In this document: positions 7,684-16,607 of the stretch, piece by piece
Position numbering within the stretch: the first letter of the stretch is position 1
Layout of the letters: each line of letters opens with the position of its first letter
DNA from: an uncultured Gammaproteobacteria bacterium
Lineage (GTDB): Bacteria > Pseudomonadota > Gammaproteobacteria > Xanthomonadales > Xanthomonadaceae
Assembly (NCBI GenBank): GCA_903942465.1
Contig: CAJAPA010000118.1
Location: forward strand, 1-35,661
Reading direction: 5' to 3'
Length of the DNA: 35,661 nt
Translations under genes and position numbers: made by a program
Notes under the pieces: model-generated
What the model saw: the letters and a program-made list of their open reading frames with translations, nothing else
Database searches by the model: none
What the model was told of the DNA's origin: nothing

Positions 7684-10600
7684 ATGTCCGCATTCCCCAG
7701 AACCCTCAGCCAGGATCAAGGCCGGCTGCACCGTCTGCAGGCCGCCGCCAAACGAAATCCGGCCGATGCGGAAGCAGCGCAGCGCCTGGCCGCCGCGCTT
7801 TCGGAAAGCCGCGCTGCCTTCGGGGTCCGCGCATCCGGATTGCCCGGGGTACAGGTCGATGAAAACCTGCCGGTCGGTCAGTATGCCGATCGGCTCCGCC
7901 AGCTGATCACCGATCACCCGGTTGTGGTGGTGGCCGGTGAAACCGGTTCGGGCAAGACCACCCAGATTCCGAAAATCTGCCTGAGTGCCGGCCGCGGCAT
8001 TGCCGGCATGATCGGCTGCACCCAGCCGCGCCGCATCGCGGCGCGAGCCGTGGCCAACCGCGTTGCCGAAGAGCTGCAGACGGCCGTCGGCGGCGCCGTC
8101 GGTTTCCAGGTCCGCTTCAACGAACAGGTCGGCGAGCGCACCTACCTGAAATTCATGACCGACGGCATCCTGCTGGCCGAGATCCAGAGTGATCCCTGGC
8201 TGTCGCGCTACGACACCCTGATCATCGATGAGGCGCACGAGCGCAGCCTGAATATCGATTTCCTGCTCGGCTACCTGAAATCCCTGTCTGCCCGCCGCCG
8301 TGATCTCAAAATCATCATCACCTCGGCGACCATTGATACCGCACGCTTCGCGGCGCATTTCGCCGACGCGCCGGTGCTGGAAGTGGAGGGGCGCAGTCAT
8401 CCGGTCGAAGTCCGCTACCGGGACTTACAGCGTCCCGGAGATCAGCCCGCCCGTGAGCGTGCCGATGATTTGACCCTCCCCGAGAAAATCGTGGTGGCGG
8501 TGGACGAGATCACGACGCAGGACGGACTCGGCGACATCCTTGTGTTTCTGCCCGGCGAGCGCGAAATCCGCGAAACCCATCTGGCCCTGTCACGGCGAAA
8601 ATACCGAGCGACCGAAGTCCTTCCGCTTTATGCCCGCCTTTCGGCCAAAGATCAGGACCGCGTGTTCCATCCCGATCGGGGGCGTCGCATCGTGTTGGCC
8701 ACCAATGTCGCGGAAACCTCGCTGACCGTGCCGCGCATCCGCTATGTCATCGATCCGGGCTTGGCGCGGGTCAAGCGTTATTCGCCGCGGCAGAAGATGG
8801 ACCGCCTGCAGATCGAGCCGATATCGCAGGCCAGTGCCAACCAACGCAAGGGCCGCTGTGGCCGGATTTCATCGGGCATCTGTTACCGACTGTACAGTGA
8901 AGACGATTTCAATCAACGCCCGGAATTCACCGACCCGGAAATCCGCCGGGCTTCGCTGGCCGGCGTCATCCTGCGCATGCTGCATCTGCGTCTCGGCGCC
9001 CTCGAGAAGTTTCCGTTCATCGATATGCCGGATGCGCGTGCCATCAATGACGGCTGGCAGAACCTCGCCGAACTCGGCGCCATCGATGCCCAGCGCCAGT
9101 TGAGCGTCATCGGCCGTCAGATGGCGCGTCTGCCGGTGGACGTCAAACTGGCACGCATGCTGGTCGCCGCCAACAGCCATGATGTCCTGCATGAAATGAC
9201 CGTCATCGCCGCCTTCATGGGCATAGCCGATCCGCGCGAACGGCCGGCGGATGCCAAAGAAGCGGCGGACAATGCGCACCGTCTGTTCCAGGATGCCTCT
9301 TCCGAATTCCTCGGCGTCATCGCGCTTTGGCGGGCTTACCGGACGGCTCATGAAGACCTGAGTCAGAGCCAGCTGCGCAAATGGTGCGAGCGTCACTTCC
9401 TGTCCTATCTGCGCATGCGCGAATGGCGTGAATTGCATCGGCAACTGCTGATTAGCTGCCAGGAGCTGCAATGGCCGTTGACCGCCTGGGATGCCATCGA
9501 GGCGAAGCTGCTGGCACAGGCCAGTGATGCCAAAGCCATGGCGCAGCACTACAGGCTGATCCACCGTGCGCTGTTGGCCGGCCTGCCGACCCAGGTGGGG
9601 CATCGCAATGACAAAGGCGGCTTCGATGCGCCACGCCAACGCCGTTTCAACCTGTTTCCGGCCTCGCCGCTGGCCAAACAGCCACCGTCCTGGTGTCTGG
9701 TCGGCAATCTGCTGGATACCCAGAAAGTCTGGGGGCTGATGGCGGCGCGCATCGAGCCCGACTGGCTGGTTGAAGAATGTCCACATCTGCTCACGCGCAC
9801 CTACCATGATCCGCACTGGTCGCGCCGGCAGGGCCGGGTGGTCGGGCATTGCCAGATCAGTCTGCTCGGTCTGTTGCTTGTGGCCAAAAAGCCAGTGCAT
9901 TACGGCGGATTGTTTCCCGAGGAGGCGCGTGGCATTTTCATCCGGCAGGCACTGCTGACCGGTGAAATCAACACGCGTTCGGGGTTCGTGTCGCGCAATC
10001 TGCAGATGTTGGCCAAAGCGCATGACGAGGAAGCCAAGCAGCGCCGCAGCGGACTGGTGGTCGATGAGCACTGGCAGGAACGCTGGTATCTGGATCGGAT
10101 ACCGCCCGAAATCTGCTCCTCGGAATCGCTCGACAAGTGGTTCCGTGCCTTGCCGGAAGCGAAAAAGCAGGGTCTGCTGTGGCAAAGCAGCGATCTGATG
10201 CTGGCCGAGCAGAGCGGTATTGCCTTGTTTCCCGACTATTACGTGCTCGGCAGCAATCGTCTGGCCTTGCATTACAGCTTCGCGCCGGGCCAGGCCGATG
10301 ACGGCGTCACTCTGGATGTGCCGATTCATCTGTTGAATGCCTTGGATGAGTCGCGTCTGAGCTGGCTGGTGCCCGGACTCCTTGAAGAAAAAGCCGCCGC
10401 CTTGATCCGCGCATTGCCCAAAACGCTTCGGCGCAACTACGTGCCGGCACCGGATTTCGCCCGGGCGTTCCGTCAGGCCTTTCCCGAGGCCGATGCCGAT
10501 GCGCTGGAAGGCGTGCTGGCACGGTTCCTGACCCGCAGCACCGGCGCTCCGGTCAGCGCACTGGATTTCAGGGAAGCGGTTCTCGAGCCGCATCTGCAGA

Positions 10601-11568
10601 TCAATCTGCGGCTGGCCGACCGGAACGGACAGGTTCTGGCGCAGTCCCGCAATCTGGCGGAATTGCAGCAGCGCTATTCGGCGCTGGCCGAGCGGGCGTT
10701 TTCCGAACAGGCCGGGCAGGGCTTTGGCGAGGCCGCGTTGGCTGGTTTTCCGGAAAGCCCCATTGCCACGGAATTGGCCACGGCCGAGGGTCTGATCGCC
10801 TATCCGGCCCTTGTGCTGGAAGACGGCGCGGTGCATCTGCGTGCCGTGGCCTCCCGGCCCGAAGCGCAGCGTCTGCATTCGGCGGCGGTCCGTCATTTCC
10901 TGATGGAAAATCTGCGCGACAAGCGCAAGTCCGCGGCCAAACAGCTTCCGGTCGAGCCGCGTCTCGGGCTGCTGTATGCCACCCTGGAATCGGCCGAACG
11001 GCTGCGCGCCGATTGCGTGCAGGCCGCCTGCAATGCCCTGATGCAAGAGGATTATGCCGGTATCCGCAGTCGGGCTGAATTCGAGGCGGCGGCCAAAACG
11101 CTTTCCGCTGCCTTATTCGGCGAGAGCATGACCGTGCTGGCGCTCTTGCAGGACTGCATGGCCACCACCGCGCGCATCCGCGCGCAGCTCAAGCCCGAAC
11201 TGATGGGTTGGGCCAGCGGCAATCTGGCGGATATCAAAGCACACCTGGATCGATTGGTGTTCCCGGGCTTTCTGGCGGCACATCCGGCGGCGTTTCTGAA
11301 GCAGTTGCCTCGTTATCTGAAAGCTCTGCAGCTGCGTCAGGAGCGCGCCTTGCTGGATCCGATCAAGGATCAGGTGCGTCTGCTGGAGGCCAAACCGTTC
11401 AACGACGCGGTCGTCCGGATGCTCGAACGACAGGTGGATAAAGCCGAAAGCCACCGCTTCCGTCAGGACGTTGAAGAGCTGAATGTGCAGATTTTCGCGC
11501 AGGAATTGGCATTGAAGGGTGCGGTTTCCCGCAAGCATCTTTCCCGCCAGATGAGCCTGCTTATTTGA
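7684..11568 (+). CDS. hrpA: HrpA, DEAH-box ATP-dependent RNA helicase
   Basis: HrpA is a large DEAH-family helicase that acts on mRNA and on stalled, collided ribosomes. The sequence matches E. coli HrpA throughout: GETGSGKTTQIPK (Walker A, residues 85-92 for GETGSGKT), CTQPRRIAARAVANR, DEAH at 182-185 followed by ERSLNIDFLLGYLK, SAT at 214-216, and the helicase C motifs LATNVAETSLTVP and QASANQRKGRCGR. A winged-helix/OB-type region and the long HrpA-specific C-terminal part (DUF3418-like) follow. The length of 1294 aa equals the family norm of about 1300. The ATG at 7684 leaves an N-terminal extension like that of E. coli but has no ribosome site. The 3' end overlaps the convergent gene by 8 bp. 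Confidence 0.97.
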   Translation: MSAFPRTLSQDQGRLHRLQAAAKRNPADAEAAQRLAAALSESRAAFGVRASGLPGVQVDENLPVGQYADRLRQLITDHPVVVVAGETGSGKTTQIPKICLSAGRGIAGMIGCTQPRRIAARAVANRVAEELQTAVGGAVGFQVRFNEQVGERTYLKFMTDGILLAEIQSDPWLSRYDTLIIDEAHERSLNIDFLLGYLKSLSARRRDLKIIITSATIDTARFAAHFADAPVLEVEGRSHPVEVRYRDLQRPGDQPARERADDLTLPEKIVVAVDEITTQDGLGDILVFLPGEREIRETHLALSRRKYRATEVLPLYARLSAKDQDRVFHPDRGRRIVLATNVAETSLTVPRIRYVIDPGLARVKRYSPRQKMDRLQIEPISQASANQRKGRCGRISSGICYRLYSEDDFNQRPEFTDPEIRRASLAGVILRMLHLRLGALEKFPFIDMPDARAINDGWQNLAELGAIDAQRQLSVIGRQMARLPVDVKLARMLVAANSHDVLHEMTVIAAFMGIADPRERPADAKEAADNAHRLFQDASSEFLGVIALWRAYRTAHEDLSQSQLRKWCERHFLSYLRMREWRELHRQLLISCQELQWPLTAWDAIEAKLLAQASDAKAMAQHYRLIHRALLAGLPTQVGHRNDKGGFDAPRQRRFNLFPASPLAKQPPSWCLVGNLLDTQKVWGLMAARIEPDWLVEECPHLLTRTYHDPHWSRRQGRVVGHCQISLLGLLLVAKKPVHYGGLFPEEARGIFIRQALLTGEINTRSGFVSRNLQMLAKAHDEEAKQRRSGLVVDEHWQERWYLDRIPPEICSSESLDKWFRALPEAKKQGLLWQSSDLMLAEQSGIALFPDYYVLGSNRLALHYSFAPGQADDGVTLDVPIHLLNALDESRLSWLVPGLLEEKAAALIRALPKTLRRNYVPAPDFARAFRQAFPEADADALEGVLARFLTRSTGAPVSALDFREAVLEPHLQINLRLADRNGQVLAQSRNLAELQQRYSALAERAFSEQAGQGFGEAALAGFPESPIATELATAEGLIAYPALVLEDGAVHLRAVASRPEAQRLHSAAVRHFLMENLRDKRKSAAKQLPVEPRLGLLYATLESAERLRADCVQAACNALMQEDYAGIRSRAEFEAAAKTLSAALFGESMTVLALLQDCMATTARIRAQLKPELMGWASGNLADIKAHLDRLVFPGFLAAHPAAFLKQLPRYLKALQLRQERALLDPIKDQVRLLEAKPFNDAVVRMLERQVDKAESHRFRQDVEELNVQIFAQELALKGAVSRKHLSRQMSLLI

Positions 11569-12019
11569 TGCGTCGGACCTTGACCCAGCTGTTGTAGCCT
11601 TCGACCTGAAGCTTCCATCCGGACATGTAGTTGTGCACCAGACGCACTTTCGGGTTGGTCAGCTTGCTGGTGAACAGTTCGCCGGGCGCCGCCTGCATCC
11701 AGACTTGGCCGTTGGCCAAGGTGAATTCGGTATAACCGCGCCAGCCGCGGAACTCGCCGACCAATGCACTGTTGATATCCGAAAAATCCTCGGCCGGTTT
11801 TTCAACCTGCTTTTCGACCACTTTTTCGACCACAACGGTCTTGACCCCGGTGATCCAGTTGTCGAGCTGTTTCAGTTCGTCGGCGCTGAGTTTGTCCAGA
11901 CCGGCAGCCTTGAACCGTTCCGGCCCCATCCGTTCGCGCAGGGATGCGGCATCGGTCGATTGCGCCAGCGTGCTGCCGCCAGCCAGAAGAAGCAGGGTAA
12001 AAAGAAGAAAAGGTTTCAT
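11561..12019 (-). CDS. Small secreted protein of unknown function
   Basis: This 152-aa protein has a clear signal peptide (MKPFLLFTLLLLAGGSTLA, then QSTDA). A short helical segment (RFKAAGLDKLSADELKQLDNWI) follows. Next is a Val-Glu-Lys repeat (VVVEKVVEKQVEKP, about residues 76-89) that may form a short coiled linker. The C-terminal half looks beta-rich (EFRGWRGYTEFTLANGQVWMQ, WKLQVEGYNSWVKVRRIK). I recall similar proteins in xanthomonads but know no function. The ATG at 12019 is supported by GGGAG six bases upstream and by the signal peptide. The gene is divergent from relA and convergent with hrpA, overlapping it by 8 bp at the 3' ends. Confidence 0.75.
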   Translation of the reverse strand: MKPFLLFTLLLLAGGSTLAQSTDAASLRERMGPERFKAAGLDKLSADELKQLDNWITGVKTVVVEKVVEKQVEKPAEDFSDINSALVGEFRGWRGYTEFTLANGQVWMQAAPGELFTSKLTNPKVRLVHNYMSGWKLQVEGYNSWVKVRRIK

Positions 12020-12035
12020 GCCGGCTCCCGGATTT

Positions 12036-12065
12036 TTGTCATACTGTCCTAGTGTAATGTATTTT
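12036..12065 (+). promoter_or_regulatory. Probable relA promoter
   Basis: TTGTCA at 12036-12041 and TATTTT at 12060-12065, 18 bp apart, give a fair sigma-70 promoter in the 57-bp divergent gap. Initiation would fall near 12072, leaving only about five bases before the relA GTG (12077). Confidence 0.45.
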
Positions 12066-12076
12066 TCCGGACCCCC

Positions 12077-14176
12077 GTGCCCAAAGCCGCCGCCAACCTG
12101 ACCCAACGACTCGCCGCCTGGCAGCAGAAGCCGGAATTCGCGGCGGTGACGGCAAGTGCCACCCGGAACTTGGATGCCGCCGGCCTGGAGGAGTTGCTGG
12201 CCCTGTGGGATGTCCTCTCGGGCCTGTCCGCCGACCCCGACATGCTGCTGGCGGCCGCCGTTTATCTGGCACCGTCCCTGCAGACCGAGCATTTCACCCT
12301 GAAACCCGAGCAGCTGCGTTTGCTTGAGGGCCTGTCCGCTTCGCGCAAGGTCTGGGATATCTACCGCCAGCACGGCCGCAGCGGCAATGCCGAGGGACTG
12401 CGCCGTCTATTGCTGGCCATCATTCTGGATCTGCGCGTGTTGATCGTGTTGCTGGCCTGGCAGCTGGTGCAGATGCGTAAAGCGGTTTCCTGGCCGGAAC
12501 CCGAGCGGCTGGCCTTGGCGCACCTGACCGCCGATATCCATGCGCCGCTCGCCAACCGGCTCGGTATCTGGCAGCTGAAATGGGAGCTGGAGGATCTGGC
12601 CTTCCGCATCATGAAGCCGGAGCAGTATCAGGCCATTGCACGCCAGTTGCAGGAAAAACGCGGTCTGCGCGAACGTTACATCGAGCAGGCGACGCACCAG
12701 ATCGAGGCGTCGCTGGCCAAGGCCGGCATTGCCGCCGATGTCGCCGGAAGACCCAAGCACATCACCAGCATCTGGAAAAAGATGCAGCGCAAGAATCTCG
12801 ATTTCGAAGGGCTTTACGATATCCGCGCCATCCGCGTGCTGGTCGATGATGTCGCCGCCTGCTACAGCGTGCTTGGCCTGGTGCACCAGCTGTGGACGCC
12901 GATACCCGGCGAGTTCGACGATTACATCGCGCAGCCGAAGAGCAACAATTACCAGAGCCTGCACACCGCGGTTATCGGACCGGACGGACTCGGCCTGGAA
13001 GTGCAGATCCGGACCCGTAACATGCACGAGCATGCCGAGATGGGCGTGGCGGCGCATTGGCGTTACAAGGAAGGCGGCAAGGCGCAGGGCGAATTCGAAA
13101 AGAAAATCGCCCAGATGCGGCAGCTTCTGGAGAACAGCAAGGCGGCCGACGAAACCGTGTTGATGGCCGGTCTCGGTACCGAGCTGGTGGAAGACCGTAA
13201 ATACCTGCTCACCCCGAAAGGCGAGGTCATCGACCTGCCGGCGGGTGGCACCGTTCTCGATTTCGCCTATCACGTGCATACCGATGTCGGCCACCGGTGC
13301 CGCGGTGCCAAGGTCAATGGCCGCATCGTGCCTTTGGAATACCGGCCGAACTCCGGCGACCGCATTGAAATCATGACCGGAAAAACCGGCGTGCCCAAAC
13401 GCGATTGGCTGTTGGCCTCCAACGGCTATCTGGCCAGCTCGCGTTCGCGGGACAAGGTGCGTGCCTATTTCTTCCGGCTCGACCGTCAACGCAATCTCGA
13501 AGACGGGCGCGAGCTGCTGGAGAAGGAATTGCGCCGCGTGGCCCTGATGCAGGCCGACCTGAAACCGGTGCTCGACAAGTTCAAGATTGCCGACCGCGAT
13601 GAGCTGTGCATCGCGCTGGCGCTCGGCGATATCAGTCCCAGTCTGATCACCCGCGCTCTGCACGAGCACCTGCAACCCGCATCCGAAACATTGCCGATAC
13701 GGCGCGCTCCGGCGCCGCGCAAGGCGGCCGGACGCAGCGACATGACCGTGGAAGGTGTCGGTAATCTGCTGATGCAGCTGGCACGTTGCTGCCAGCCGGT
13801 TCCCGGCGATGCCATCGTCGGCTACCTGACCAAGGGCAAGGGGGTCAGCATCCACCGGGCCAATTGCGCCAGCGCCGCCTATCTGATTTCGCAGCATCCG
13901 GAACGGGAACTGCCGGTGAATTGGGGCGGCCGCGAAGACGGGCGCTACGAAGTTTCCATCCTGATCCGCGCCTATGACCGAAAATGGCTGCTGAAGGATC
14001 TGACCAATCTCATCGCGCAGGCCAACGTCAACATCGCCGGCGTCAATACCCTGTCGCAGGGCAGTCCGATGGCTGAATTGAAAATGAACCTCAAGGTCGC
14101 CGATTTCGGACAGCTCAGTGCGCTTCTGGGTAAGCTGGACGCCGTCCCCGGCGTGCTGGAAGTCCGCCGTTTCTGA
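12077..14176 (+). CDS. relA: RelA, ribosome-dependent (p)ppGpp synthetase
   Basis: RelA makes (p)ppGpp on ribosomes with uncharged tRNA. The N-terminal HD-hydrolase region (about residues 35-185) is present but lacks the His-Asp metal-binding motif, so this is RelA rather than SpoT. The synthetase domain at about 225-335 shows RPKHITSIWKKM, YDIRAIRVLV, EFDDYIAQPKSNNYQSLHT and LEVQIRT (catalytic Glu308). A TGS domain follows (KYLLTPKGEVIDLPAGGTVLDFAYHVH), then a helical and zinc-finger region with LARCCQPVPGD, and a C-terminal ACT domain (YEVSILIRAYDRKWLLKDLTN). The length of 699 aa is slightly short for RelA (about 740). The start is GTG with no ribosome site. No mrcB-type overlap follows: 58 bp separate relA from the next gene. 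Confidence 0.95.
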   Translation: MPKAAANLTQRLAAWQQKPEFAAVTASATRNLDAAGLEELLALWDVLSGLSADPDMLLAAAVYLAPSLQTEHFTLKPEQLRLLEGLSASRKVWDIYRQHGRSGNAEGLRRLLLAIILDLRVLIVLLAWQLVQMRKAVSWPEPERLALAHLTADIHAPLANRLGIWQLKWELEDLAFRIMKPEQYQAIARQLQEKRGLRERYIEQATHQIEASLAKAGIAADVAGRPKHITSIWKKMQRKNLDFEGLYDIRAIRVLVDDVAACYSVLGLVHQLWTPIPGEFDDYIAQPKSNNYQSLHTAVIGPDGLGLEVQIRTRNMHEHAEMGVAAHWRYKEGGKAQGEFEKKIAQMRQLLENSKAADETVLMAGLGTELVEDRKYLLTPKGEVIDLPAGGTVLDFAYHVHTDVGHRCRGAKVNGRIVPLEYRPNSGDRIEIMTGKTGVPKRDWLLASNGYLASSRSRDKVRAYFFRLDRQRNLEDGRELLEKELRRVALMQADLKPVLDKFKIADRDELCIALALGDISPSLITRALHEHLQPASETLPIRRAPAPRKAAGRSDMTVEGVGNLLMQLARCCQPVPGDAIVGYLTKGKGVSIHRANCASAAYLISQHPERELPVNWGGREDGRYEVSILIRAYDRKWLLKDLTNLIAQANVNIAGVNTLSQGSPMAELKMNLKVADFGQLSALLGKLDAVPGVLEVRRF

Positions 14177-14199
14177 GGCGTACGCAAGCATCCACCACC

Positions 14200-14208
14200 T
14201 GATAAAAT
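14200..14208 (+). promoter_or_regulatory. Extended -10 promoter for the mrcB operon
   Basis: TGATAAAAT (extended -10, TGnTAAAAT) lies 26 bases before the mrcB GTG. Initiation near 14215 would give a leader of about 20 nt. An extended -10 can work without a good -35, and none is seen. Confidence 0.5.
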
Positions 14209-14234
14209 GATCCGAACCTGGCCATAAGATTCCC

Positions 14235-16607
14235 GTGAACATATCCGATAACGATCCGGCACCCAACGACTCCATGCTCAAGCGCGGCATATGGCGCCTG
14301 CTGTTCCTCGCGGTCGGTCTTTTCATCGGCATCGGCATTCCCTACATCTGGTACCTCGACAAGCAGGTGCGCGATCAATTCGCCCAGCTCAACTGGCAGG
14401 TGCCGACTAAAGTTTTCGCCCGGCCTCTGGTGCTCAAGCCCGGTCTGCCGCTGGATGGCGGCAGCCTCGAGCTGGAGCTGCAGGCCGGCGGTTACAAGGA
14501 TGACGGCCGTGGTGTTTTGGCCGGAAGCTACGGGCGCAGTGGCGGCCGTTTCCGTCTGACCACCCGCGAGTTCTTCGATGTCAACGGCAAGGTGCCATCA
14601 CGCCAGCTCGAGGTGCTGCTAGTCTCCGGCCGTGTCGCTGCCGTGCGCGATGCCAAAACGCGGCGCAATCTGGGTTCCGCGAAAGTCGATCCGGTCCGGA
14701 TTGCCACTCTTTACGGCAATACCACCGAGGAGCGGCGTCTGGTCAAGATCGACCGCGTGCCGAAACTGCTGGTCGACGGGTTGCAGGCGGTGGAAGACCG
14801 TAATTTCCAGAATCACATCGGCATCGATCCGATGGGCGTGGCGCGCGCCATTTATGTCAATATCCGCGAAGTCGGCTTCGAGCAGGGCGCCTCCACGCTG
14901 ACCCAGCAGTTGGTGCGCAGTCTGTTCCTGAGCAATACCAAAACCATCACACGCAAGGTCAAGGAAGCGCTGTATGCGCTCATCATCGAAGCGCGCTTCG
15001 ACAAAAAAACCATTCTCGAGGCTTACCTCAACCAGGTCTATCTCGGACAGGTCGGCGACCAGTCCATCCACGGCATCGCCGCCGGTGCCGATTTCTGGTT
15101 CGGCCGCGATGTCACGCAGCTGCAGGATCACGAAATCGCGCTGCTGATCGGTCTGGTGCAGGGTCCGTATTACTGGGATCCGCGCAAGCATCCGGAGCGC
15201 GCACTCAAACGCCGCGCCATCGTCATCCAGGAATTCCTGGAGGCCGGCCTGTTCACGCCCGAACAGGCGGAAAAAGCCAAGGCGGCGCCGTTGGGTGTCG
15301 TGGCCAAACCCATTCTGGCCCGCAACCGCGCGCCGGCCTTCCTCGATATCGTGCGCCGGCAGCTGGCCAAGGACTACGATAACGACGATTTGAGCGGTCA
15401 GGGGCTGACCGTGCTGACCACGCTGTCCCCCGCTGCCCAGACCTATCTGGAGAAAGCGGTCACCGGGACCCTGTCGCGTGTTCAGCGCGACAAGGGACCC
15501 GAACTGCAGGCCGGCGCCATCGTCACCGAGGCCGGCACCGGCAACATCGTGGCCGCGGTCGGCAACCGCAATGTCGGCACGCCGGGATTCAACCGTGCGG
15601 TCGATGCCAAACGGCCCATCGGATCCTTGATCAAACCCTTCGTGTTCATGCTGGCGCTGGCACGTCCGGATGACTGGTCACTGTCGAGCTGGATCAGCGA
15701 CGAACCGGTGGCGGTCAATACCGAAGACGGCAAGATCTGGGAACCGAAGAATTCCGACCGCAAGAGCCACGGTACCGTGACGCTGGCTTCGGCCTTGGCC
15801 AATTCCTACAATCAGGCCACGGTCCGCCTGGGCATGCAGGTCGGACCCGGACGCGTCGGCGAGCTGGTGCATGCGCTGACCGGTGAGAAAGTCAAAGCGC
15901 ATCCCTCGCTGTTGCTGGGATCGGCCGATCTTTCGGTTTATACCATGTCGCAGATGTACCAATTCCTTGCTTCCGGCGGCCGCGTGCAGCCCCTGCAGTC
16001 GGTGCGTGCCGTGCTCGATCCGCAGGGCAAGGCGCTCAGCAAATACGAAAAAGAACCGGTCATCGCACAGAAAGGCGATGCCATGGCGGCGCGTCTTCTC
16101 GCGTTCGGCTTGCAGCAGACGGTGACTTCCGGCAGCGCCCGCGCCCTGCTGTCCGAAGGTCTGGGCGATCTGCAATCGGCCGGTAAAACCGGCACCAGCA
16201 ACGATTCGCGTGACAGCTGGTATGCCGGCTACACCGGTGACCATCTGGCGGTGATCTGGGTCGGCAACGACAAAAATGAACCGACGGGCTTATATGGCGC
16301 CACCGGCGCCATGCGGGTCTGGGCGCAGCTGTTCAAACGACTGCCGAGCCGCCCCCTGCGCATCTCGGGGGAAGGTCTTGAATGGGCCTATCTGGATGCA
16401 TCGCGTTTCGCCACCACCGACGACTTCTGCCCGGGTGCGCGCCGCGCGGTGTTCATCGCCGGTTATCTGCCTTCCGAAAATGTGTCCTGCGGCGAGCGTC
16501 CTGTCGCTGAAACCGAATCCGGATCCTGGCTTGACTGGTTCACCGGCGACAAGAATGCGCCCGCCGAGGAAACGCCGCCGGCGCCGGAAGTCCGGAACCG
16601 CCCATGA
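14235..16607 (+). CDS. mrcB: PBP1B, bifunctional peptidoglycan glycosyltransferase/transpeptidase
   Basis: This class A penicillin-binding protein polymerises and cross-links peptidoglycan in the periplasm. It has a cytoplasmic N-tail and one membrane helix (about residues 19-40). A UB2H-like region at about 55-150 (KVFARPLVLKPG...) marks PBP1B and is the docking site for activators. The GT51 glycosyltransferase shows VEDRNFQNHIGID (catalytic Glu187), GASTLTQQLVRSLFLS and YLNQVYLGQ. The transpeptidase has SxxK at Ser464-Lys467 (GSLIK), SYN at 524-526 and KTG at 651-653. The length of 790 aa is usual. The start is GTG at 14235; an in-frame ATG at 14274 (MLKRGIWRLL) is an alternative, and neither has a clear ribosome site. 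The stop overlaps the following lipoprotein gene (ATGA). Confidence 0.96.
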   Translation: MNISDNDPAPNDSMLKRGIWRLLFLAVGLFIGIGIPYIWYLDKQVRDQFAQLNWQVPTKVFARPLVLKPGLPLDGGSLELELQAGGYKDDGRGVLAGSYGRSGGRFRLTTREFFDVNGKVPSRQLEVLLVSGRVAAVRDAKTRRNLGSAKVDPVRIATLYGNTTEERRLVKIDRVPKLLVDGLQAVEDRNFQNHIGIDPMGVARAIYVNIREVGFEQGASTLTQQLVRSLFLSNTKTITRKVKEALYALIIEARFDKKTILEAYLNQVYLGQVGDQSIHGIAAGADFWFGRDVTQLQDHEIALLIGLVQGPYYWDPRKHPERALKRRAIVIQEFLEAGLFTPEQAEKAKAAPLGVVAKPILARNRAPAFLDIVRRQLAKDYDNDDLSGQGLTVLTTLSPAAQTYLEKAVTGTLSRVQRDKGPELQAGAIVTEAGTGNIVAAVGNRNVGTPGFNRAVDAKRPIGSLIKPFVFMLALARPDDWSLSSWISDEPVAVNTEDGKIWEPKNSDRKSHGTVTLASALANSYNQATVRLGMQVGPGRVGELVHALTGEKVKAHPSLLLGSADLSVYTMSQMYQFLASGGRVQPLQSVRAVLDPQGKALSKYEKEPVIAQKGDAMAARLLAFGLQQTVTSGSARALLSEGLGDLQSAGKTGTSNDSRDSWYAGYTGDHLAVIWVGNDKNEPTGLYGATGAMRVWAQLFKRLPSRPLRISGEGLEWAYLDASRFATTDDFCPGARRAVFIAGYLPSENVSCGERPVAETESGSWLDWFTGDKNAPAEETPPAPEVRNRP

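Noticed and set aside
8869-11046. A 725-codon open frame on the minus strand inside hrpA.
   Set aside because: It is antisense to a fully conserved HrpA gene, is rich in Gln/Arg/His/Gly as expected of a shadow frame in GC-rich DNA, and shows no recognisable domain or ribosome site.
12407-14338. A 643-codon open frame on the minus strand opposite relA and the start of mrcB.
   Set aside because: Its composition is that of a shadow frame, and relA on the other strand explains the conservation completely.
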